NCBI RefSeq assembly: GCF_017811815.1
Contig: NZ_JADKZI010000005.1
Location: 1 to 64,000, forward strand
Length of the DNA: 64,000 nucleotides
Direction: 5' to 3'
Source: Flavonifractor sp. AGMB03687
GTDB taxonomy: Bacteria; Bacillota; Clostridia; Oscillospirales; Oscillospiraceae
Part shown: piece after piece, positions 58,678 to 64,000 of the stretch
Layout: each line of letters begins with the position of its first letter
Numbering within the stretch: the first letter of the stretch is position 1
Program-made: the position numbers and the translations under genes
The notes under the pieces: model-generated
What the model saw: the letters and a program-made list of their open reading frames with translations, nothing else
Told to the model about the DNA's origin: nothing
Databases searched by the model: none

Positions 58678-59762
58678 TACTTGGCCACCTCCTTATGGCT
58701 GCCCCGGAAGATGAGGCGGTAGTTGATGAAGAATTCACAGCCCAGCATGCAGAACAGGAAGATGCCGGTGATGATGTCCGAAATGGAGGCAGGGACGTTG
58801 AGCTGGGTCTGGAGGGTGTCGGCGCCCTTGTCCAGCACGCCCAGCAGCACCGAGATGCCCACCATGGCGAAGGGGTTGAGCTGGGCCAGCCAGGCCACGG
58901 TGATGGCGGTAAAGCCCACACCGGCGGCCACGCCGGAGTACAGGGTGTTGTCGGCGCCGGAGCAGACGATGAAGCCCACCAGACCGGCGATGGCGCCGGA
59001 CAGGAACATGGTGCGCATGATGATCTTGCCCACGTTCATACCGGCGTACCGGGCGGTCTTCTCGCTCTCGCCGATGACGGCGATCTCGTAGCCCTGCTTG
59101 GTATACTTCATGTAGAAGAACATGGCCACCGTCAGAATGAGGACGATGATCCAGCCGCAGTGGACGCCCAGCACCTTGGGCAGCACGGCGGCGGAGTCAA
59201 ACTGGGGAATGATCTGGGAACCGGGACGGCCCTCCCAGGGGCCGCCCTGGAGCCACTTGACCACGCCGATCATGATGTAGTTCATCATCAGGGTGAACAG
59301 GGTCTCGTTGGTGCCCCACTTGGCCTTGAAGAAGGCGGGCACCAGGGCCCACAGGCCGCCGCAGATGGCGCCGGCCACGGCCATGACCACCAGCAGCACG
59401 GGGCCGGGCAGCTTATCCGCCCAGAACAGGGCGAAGTAGCTGGCGCCTACGGCGCCGGCGGTGATCTGACCCTCGGCGCCGATGTTCCAGAAGCGCATCT
59501 TGAAGCAGGGGGCGATGGCCAGGGCGGTGCCCAGCAGCGGGATGGCAATTTTCACGGTCTGACGGATGGCGGTCTTTTTGCCCAGGGAGCCGGTGATCAT
59601 GGTACCAAAAGCTCCGAAGGGGTTGTGGCCCATCAGCAGGAAAATGAGGGCGCTGATGAGGATGGCCACCAGGAAGGAGGCGCCGCGGATGGCCCAAACC
59701 TTGCCCTTGGGCATGCCCTCCCGCTTGGCCAGACGGATCAGGGGACTATTTGCTTCATGCAT
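58677..59762 (-). CDS. nupP: Nucleoside-type ABC transporter permease 1
   Basis: The 361-residue permease (NupP/YufP-like) has the loop VIGESEKTARYAGMNVGKIIMR and IGAEGQITAGAVGA, typical of the BMP-transporter permease family. The start is at MHEANSP, 7 nt after GGAGGG; it overlaps the ATPase end by 8 bp. With NupQ it forms the membrane channel. Confidence 0.9.
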   Translation of the reverse strand: MHEANSPLIRLAKREGMPKGKVWAIRGASFLVAILISALIFLLMGHNPFGAFGTMITGSLGKKTAIRQTVKIAIPLLGTALAIAPCFKMRFWNIGAEGQITAGAVGASYFALFWADKLPGPVLLVVMAVAGAICGGLWALVPAFFKAKWGTNETLFTLMMNYIMIGVVKWLQGGPWEGRPGSQIIPQFDSAAVLPKVLGVHCGWIIVLILTVAMFFYMKYTKQGYEIAVIGESEKTARYAGMNVGKIIMRTMFLSGAIAGLVGFIVCSGADNTLYSGVAAGVGFTAITVAWLAQLNPFAMVGISVLLGVLDKGADTLQTQLNVPASISDIITGIFLFCMLGCEFFINYRLIFRGSHKEVAK

Positions 59763-61347
59763 CCTGGCTTCCCTCCTTTCCGCCGCCCACACGGGTCATG
59801 AGCAGGCCCAGCTGTTCTTTGGTGGCGGTGGGACCGTCCACCACGCCGGAGACCTGGCCGCCGCACAGCACCAGGATACGGTCGCACAGCTCCAGCAGCA
59901 CGTCCAGGTCCTCGCCCACCAGCAGCACCGCAACCTCCTTCATCTTCTGCTCGTTAAGCAGATGGTAGATGGTATAGGAGGAGTTAATGTCCAGGCCGCG
60001 GACGGGGTAGGCGGTCATGAGCACCGTGGGGCTGGAGGCGATCTCACGGCCCACCAGCACCTTCTGCACGTTGCCGCCGGACAGACGGCGCACCGGGGTG
60101 GCCACCCCGGGGGTGACGATCTCCAGCTCGTCGATGAGCTTCTCGGCCAGGGCCTTGGGGGCCTTCCGATCCACCAGAGGGCCGGGGGTGTCCTTGTAGG
60201 TCTTGAGCATCATGTTGTCCACCATGCCCATGCCGCCTACCAGGCCCATGCCCAGCCGGTCCTCAGGCACAAAGGCCAGGGACACACCCACCTTGCGGAT
60301 CTGGCCGGGGGTCTTGCCCACCAGCTCCTCCCCCGCCTTGTCCACCGGCACGTGATTGCCGGCGATGTCGCTGTTGGGGTGGGGCGGATAGTAGAAGATG
60401 TGGCCGGACTCCGCCTTCTGCAGGCCGGCAATGGCCTCCAGCAGTTCCTTCTGGCCGGAGCCGGCGATACCGGCGATGCCCAGGATCTCGCCGCCGTAGG
60501 CCTGGAAGGAGATGTCCTTCAGCACCGGCAGACCCTCGCCGTTGCGGCAATTGAGGCCCTTGACCTCCAGGCGCAGGTCCTTGTACTTGGCCTGGGGCCG
60601 GTCGATGTTCAGGCTGACGGCGTGGCCCACCATCATCTCGGTGAGCTTCTGGGGGTTGGTTTCGCAGGTGTTGACGGTGCCGATGTACTTGCCCTTGCGG
60701 AGCACCGCCACCTTGTCGGACAGATCCATCACCTCGTGGAGCTTGTGGGTGATGATGACGATGGCCTTGCCGTCGGCCTTCATGGCCCGCAGGATGTTGA
60801 AGAGCCGCTCGGTCTCCTGGGGGGTGAGGACGGCGGTGGGCTCGTCCAGAATGAGGATCTCGGCCCCCCGGTAGAGCACCTTGACGATCTCCACCGTCTG
60901 CTTCTCCGACACCGACATGTCATAGACCTTCTTGTTGGGGTCGATGCCGAAGCCGTACTTGTCGCTGATGGCCTGCACCTGGGCGGCCACCGCCTTACGG
61001 TCGTGCTCCTTCCCCTTCAGGCCCAGGGCGATGTTCTCCGCGGCGGTGAACACCTCCACCAGCTTGTAGTGCTGGTGGATCATGCCGATGCCGTGGGCAA
61101 AGGCATCCTTGGGGGAGCGGATGGCCACCGGCTTGCCCTCCACCAGGATCTCGCCCTCGTCGGGGAGATAGATGCCGGAGAGCATGTTCATCAGGGTGGT
61201 CTTACCGCTGCCGTTCTCGCCCAGCAGGGACAGGATCTCCCCCCGGTCGATGGTCAGGTCGATGTTGTCATTGGCCACCACCTTGGTGCCGAAGCGTTTG
61301 GTGATGTGCCGAAGTTCAATTGCATGGACAGGTTCCAAGGCTGTCAT
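59755..61347 (-). CDS. nupO: Nucleoside-type ABC transporter ATPase with two nucleotide-binding domains
   Basis: The 530-residue protein has two ABC domains as in NupO/RbsA. The first has GENGSGKTT, VSEKQTVEIVKVLYRGAEILILDEPTAVLTPQE; the second has GIAGSGQKELLEAIAG and RLSGGNVQKVLVGREIAS with a partly degenerate Walker B. It powers purine-nucleoside uptake. The ATG is almost on top of AGGAAGG; a TTG 3 codons later (61338) has better spacing and may be the true start. Confidence 0.9.
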   Translation of the reverse strand: MTALEPVHAIELRHITKRFGTKVVANDNIDLTIDRGEILSLLGENGSGKTTLMNMLSGIYLPDEGEILVEGKPVAIRSPKDAFAHGIGMIHQHYKLVEVFTAAENIALGLKGKEHDRKAVAAQVQAISDKYGFGIDPNKKVYDMSVSEKQTVEIVKVLYRGAEILILDEPTAVLTPQETERLFNILRAMKADGKAIVIITHKLHEVMDLSDKVAVLRKGKYIGTVNTCETNPQKLTEMMVGHAVSLNIDRPQAKYKDLRLEVKGLNCRNGEGLPVLKDISFQAYGGEILGIAGIAGSGQKELLEAIAGLQKAESGHIFYYPPHPNSDIAGNHVPVDKAGEELVGKTPGQIRKVGVSLAFVPEDRLGMGLVGGMGMVDNMMLKTYKDTPGPLVDRKAPKALAEKLIDELEIVTPGVATPVRRLSGGNVQKVLVGREIASSPTVLMTAYPVRGLDINSSYTIYHLLNEQKMKEVAVLLVGEDLDVLLELCDRILVLCGGQVSGVVDGPTATKEQLGLLMTRVGGGKEGSQDA

Positions 61348-61383
61348 CCTTCCTGTGATGAGACGTGGGTGGGTGATGGATCA

Positions 61384-61436
61384 CTGTCTTTCCCGGGAAA
61401 AGACAGAAAAGAGGGCTGCTGGTGCAGCCCTCTTTT
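61384..61436 (-). terminator. Attenuator-like hairpin between bmpA and nupO
   Basis: AAAAGAGGGCTG and its complement (61407-61436) give a stem followed by T4 on the minus strand; a second hairpin CTGTCTTT/AAAGACAG follows at 61384-61406. It would reduce transporter expression relative to the binding protein. Confidence 0.65.
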
Positions 61437-61447
61437 GGGTCAGGTCA

Positions 61448-62713
61448 TCAATAGGCAGAGTTGAGCCACTCGATGCCGTCGATCTGCACGGTAAAGTAAG
61501 GCGCAGACTGGAAGTAGGACTCATGGAAGGCGCCGTCAAACACGGCCTCCTCGGAGTCGGCGACGAAGTCGCCGTCGGTATCCAGAGCCATGCAGGTGGT
61601 GAGGGGCTGGCCCTCCACGGTGAAGGTAGTGGTGTCGAAGACCTGCAGCTCGCCGTCGTGGATGGCCTTCTCCACCTCGGCCAGCTTCTCAGCGGTGCCG
61701 GCAGCGGCGATCTCCTCGTTCAGAGGAGTCATAACCACAGCGCCCTCGTCCATGCCGTGGCACCAATCCTGGTCGAACTCCTCGCCGTTGGCAACGGCCT
61801 CGATGGCGTACTCAAAGTACACGGACCAGTCGATGCGGGTGCCGATGAGGGAGGCCTCGGGGGCCACGGAGATCATGTCGTTGTTGTAGCCGGTATGGAA
61901 GGCGCCGGCGTTCTGAGCGGCGGTGGCGGGGGTGGTGTTGTCGGAGTGCTGGGAGATCATGACGCAGCCGGCGTCGCACAGAGCCTGGGCAGCGTTGCCC
62001 TCCTCAGTGGCGTCAGACCAGGAGCCCACGAACTGGACCTTCATGGTCACGCTGGGGCACACACTCTTGGCGCCCAGGTAGTAGGCGGTGAAGCCGGAGA
62101 TCACTTCGGCAAAGGAGTAAGCGCCCACGTAGCCGATGACGGCCTGGTCGGCGGTGATGTCGCCGTTGTCGATCATCTCCTGCAGCTTCATGCCGGCCAC
62201 CACACCGGCCAGGTAACGGCCCTCATAGATGTTAGCGAAGGCGTTGTGGGTGTTGGGCAGGTCGTCCACAGCGGAGGCCTGGTTGGTGCAGGCGATGAAC
62301 TCGATCTCGGGGTAGTCGGGAGCCACCTTCAGCATGAAGGGCTCGAAGCCGTAGGAGTTGTTGATGATCAGGTCGCAGCCGGCCTCGGCCAGCTCGATGT
62401 TGGCGTCCTCGCAGGAGGAGTCCTCACCGATGTTCCACTTGATCTGCCAGTCCACGGTGATGCCCTTCTCGGCCAGGGCCTCGGTGACGGCCTCCTTGCC
62501 GCGGATGAAGTTGTAGGTGTAGCCCTGATCGTTCTCGTCGCCGATGCAGATCAGGCCCACCTTGACGGTCTTGTTGCCCTCGGTCTCGCCGCCGGAAACG
62601 GTCTCACCGCCGCCGGAGGGGCTCTCGCTGTTGCCCTGGGTACCGCCGCAGGCGGCCAGGCTCAGCACCATGGAACCGGCCAGGAGCAGCGCAAGCAGTT
62701 TTCTCTTCTTCAT
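61448..62713 (-). CDS. bmpA: BMP-family nucleoside-binding lipoprotein
   Basis: The 421-residue protein has a lipoprotein signal ending LSLAACGG and a Gly/Ser/Glu linker, then a BMP (Med) family binding domain: VGLICIGDENDQGYTYNFIRGKEAVTEAL, NSYGFEPFMLKVAPDYPEIEFIACT, ANIYEGRYLAGVVAGMKL, GYVGAYSFAEVISGFTAYYLGA, DAGCVMISQHSDNTTPATAAQ. It captures nucleosides for the adjacent ABC transporter. The start follows AAAAGGAGG. Confidence 0.92.
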   Translation of the reverse strand: MKKRKLLALLLAGSMVLSLAACGGTQGNSESPSGGGETVSGGETEGNKTVKVGLICIGDENDQGYTYNFIRGKEAVTEALAEKGITVDWQIKWNIGEDSSCEDANIELAEAGCDLIINNSYGFEPFMLKVAPDYPEIEFIACTNQASAVDDLPNTHNAFANIYEGRYLAGVVAGMKLQEMIDNGDITADQAVIGYVGAYSFAEVISGFTAYYLGAKSVCPSVTMKVQFVGSWSDATEEGNAAQALCDAGCVMISQHSDNTTPATAAQNAGAFHTGYNNDMISVAPEASLIGTRIDWSVYFEYAIEAVANGEEFDQDWCHGMDEGAVVMTPLNEEIAAAGTAEKLAEVEKAIHDGELQVFDTTTFTVEGQPLTTCMALDTDGDFVADSEEAVFDGAFHESYFQSAPYFTVQIDGIEWLNSAY

Positions 62714-62852
62714 GTCCAATGTTCCTCCTTTTAAATCCTGTTTGACTTCCAACTTTCCTTCAAAACAGCCTGCTTCCCGACAGGCTGGTCTGAACACACA
62801 AAAGAGCTCCTCCGGGGTGGCCCGTTCAGGCCGCGCAAACCCCGTCCGATGC

Positions 62853-63425
62853 TCAGCAGAACTCCACGCCGTCCTCGACGCTCATGCTCTTGATGCGGGC
62901 CAGAGATTCCACCCGCACGCCCATGCCGCGGATCAGGTCGCCGCCGGGCTGGAAGGCCTTCTCCACCGCGATACCGGCGCCCACCAGGGTAGCCCCGGCG
63001 TCCCGCACCAACTTGATGAGGCCCTGCAGGGCGGAGCCGTTGGCCAGGAAATCGTCAATGATGAGCACCCGGTCCTCAGGCAGCAGGAACTGCTTGGACA
63101 CAATGATATCGTACACCTTGCCGTGGGTGAAGGACTCCACCTTGGAGGTGTACACGTCACCGGCGATATTCTTGGTCTTGTTCTTCTTGGCGAAGATCAC
63201 CGGGCAATCAAAAAACTGCGCGGCCACACACGCGATCCCGATCCCCGATGCCTCGATGGTCAAAATCTTGGTAACCCCGCAGTCCTTGTACAAGCGCAAG
63301 AATTCCTTGCCCATTTCCTGAAACAGCTTCACATCCATCTGGTGATTGAGGAAACTGTCGACTTTCAGCACGCCGCCTTCGCGAATAACGCCGTCGGTGC
63401 GGATGCGATCTTCCAGCAATTTCAT
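62853..63425 (-). CDS. xpt: Xanthine phosphoribosyltransferase
   Basis: The 190-residue protein matches Xpt: the start MKLLEDRIRTDGVIREGGVLKVDSFLNHQMD, LTIEASGIGIACVAAQFF and the PRPP-binding VLIIDDFLANGSALQGL. It joins xanthine (or guanine) to PRPP to give XMP. No purine riboswitch is visible in the short leader. It is followed by the BMP transporter genes, a purine-salvage group. Confidence 0.94.
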   Translation of the reverse strand: MKLLEDRIRTDGVIREGGVLKVDSFLNHQMDVKLFQEMGKEFLRLYKDCGVTKILTIEASGIGIACVAAQFFDCPVIFAKKNKTKNIAGDVYTSKVESFTHGKVYDIIVSKQFLLPEDRVLIIDDFLANGSALQGLIKLVRDAGATLVGAGIAVEKAFQPGGDLIRGMGVRVESLARIKSMSVEDGVEFC

Positions 63426-63457
63426 ATCGCCGTCTCCTTAACAAATAATTCATATTT

Positions 63458-63486
63458 ATTGTATCGAATTCTGCATCCCTCTGCAA
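63458..63486 (-). promoter_or_regulatory. Promoter of xpt
   Basis: On the minus strand TTGCAG (63481-63486), 17-bp spacer, TACAAT (63458-63463). Confidence 0.75.
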
Positions 63487-63597
63487 TTAACTATATTCTA
63501 TCAAAAAACCGCTCTGCCGTCATCTCTTTTTAGAAATTTTGTCTGATATGCCAAGTTGATTTTTTACTCCTGCCGGTCTGCCCTTCTTCGATTTCCG

Positions 63598-63626
63598 TTG
63601 TACTTTGCTTTTTCCTTTGTTAAAAT
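63598..63626 (+). promoter_or_regulatory. Promoter of the S-layer-homology protein gene
   Basis: TTGTAC (63598-63603), 17-bp spacer, TAAAAT (63621-63626). Confidence 0.7.
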
Positions 63627-63679
63627 AGAGGCGGTAACCCAACTGACACCACACTTTTATAAAAGGAGGGGTTCTTTTC

Positions 63680-64000
63680 ATGCGCAAACGCCGGATCTGT
63701 GCGGCGGCCCTCACCGCCGTTTTGCTGCTGTCCGCCGCTCCCCTGTCCCCTCAGGCCCGGGCTTTTTCCGACACCAGCGGCCACTGGGCCCAGGCCGACA
63801 TTGACAAGGCCCAGTCCTACGGCCTGATGGAGGGCTACCCCGATGGCCGCTTCGGCATCGGGGTGGAGATCACCCGGGCGGAATTTGTCACCATTCTGTG
63901 CCGGATGTTTGACTGGGAGATGATCTCCCCCACCTCCCCCTCCTACATAGACTGCGGTACCGGCGAGTGGTACTACTCCGCCGTGGAGACCGCCCGGGCC
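63680..64000 (+). CDS. S-layer-homology domain protein, partial
   Basis: The visible 107 residues comprise a signal peptide (RKRRICAAALTAVLLLSAAPLSPQARA) and a first SLH domain (FSDTSGHWAQADIDKAQSYGLMEGYPDGRFGIGVEITRAEFVTILCRMFDW), then the start of a second. SLH domains anchor proteins to secondary cell-wall polymers. The gene runs off the right edge. The start follows AAAGGAGGGG. Confidence 0.9.
   Translation, partial: MRKRRICAAALTAVLLLSAAPLSPQARAFSDTSGHWAQADIDKAQSYGLMEGYPDGRFGIGVEITRAEFVTILCRMFDWEMISPTSPSYIDCGTGEWYYSAVETARA

Overview
The window looks like a chromosome segment of a GC-rich, endospore-forming, strictly anaerobic gut-type Firmicute, probably Oscillospiraceae (a Flavonifractor/Lawsonibacter/Intestinimonas-like butyrate producer). 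The reasons are a GerA-type spore germination operon, a trimeric [FeFe]-hydrogenase, thiolase plus CoA-transferase plus phosphotransbutyrylase genes, a T-box riboswitch, Gram-positive style Shine-Dalgarno sites, an S-layer-homology protein, and strongly GC-biased third codon positions that create many long antisense open frames. The genus is an inference.

Layout. 1-343: three tandem leftward consensus promoters and a leader, almost certainly the front of an rRNA operon lying just outside the window. 440-4136 (-): gerKA-gerKC-gerKB. 4424-7950 (+): compact NAD-linked [FeFe]-hydrogenase hydC-hydB-hydA. 8050-11072 (-): ptb, then a TrpB2-type enzyme under a tRNA-Trp T-box. 11083-19108 (-): Ca-type P-ATPase, an orphan peptide-type binding lipoprotein, pgeF and secA. 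19387-22856 (+): a small HTH-like protein coupled to a membrane Ser/Thr kinase with an extracellular leucine-rich region (frameshifted), then a copper-amine-oxidase-N-domain protein. 22949-31938 (-): glmU-prs-pth-(vanW-dltA-dltC)-mfd, the conserved Firmicute glmU-prs-pth-mfd neighbourhood with a cell-wall cassette inserted; dltA carries an in-frame TGA. 32862-35539 (+): acetyl-CoA acetyltransferase and a two-subunit CoA-transferase. 35710-38904 (+): GntR regulator, ABC ATPase and permease.

39065-49449 (+): two fold-type II PLP enzymes, a small membrane protein, a dihydropyrimidinase/hydantoinase and a MocA-like nucleotidyltransferase; then, after a lipoprotein gene and a duplicated RNA-like element, tadA (-), mntP, and the selenium-dependent molybdenum hydroxylase accessory trio yqeC-yqeB-xdhC followed by a LysR regulator. 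49516-52709 (-): a SLC13-type transporter and an FAD-dependent oxidoreductase with a homopolymer frameshift at its C terminus. 52943-57634 (+): blaI followed by three tandem, translationally coupled BlaR1-like M56 metallopeptidase paralogues. 57688-63425 (-): xpt, a BMP-family binding protein, and the ATPase and two permeases of a nucleoside-type ABC transporter. 63680-end (+): the start of an S-layer-homology protein.

How it fits together. Thiolase, CoA-transferase and Ptb fit butyrate-type fermentation, with the hydrogenase disposing of reducing equivalents. Xpt, the BMP/Nup-type transporter, the hydantoinase, MocA and the YqeB/YqeC/XdhC set suggest anaerobic purine or hydantoin catabolism and salvage, although no molybdenum hydroxylase catalytic subunit lies in the window. 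Three genes are interrupted (kinase, dltA, FAD oxidoreductase tail); two of the interruptions are at C homopolymers and could be sequence errors or real switches. I saw no CRISPR array, tRNA gene, insertion sequence or prophage.
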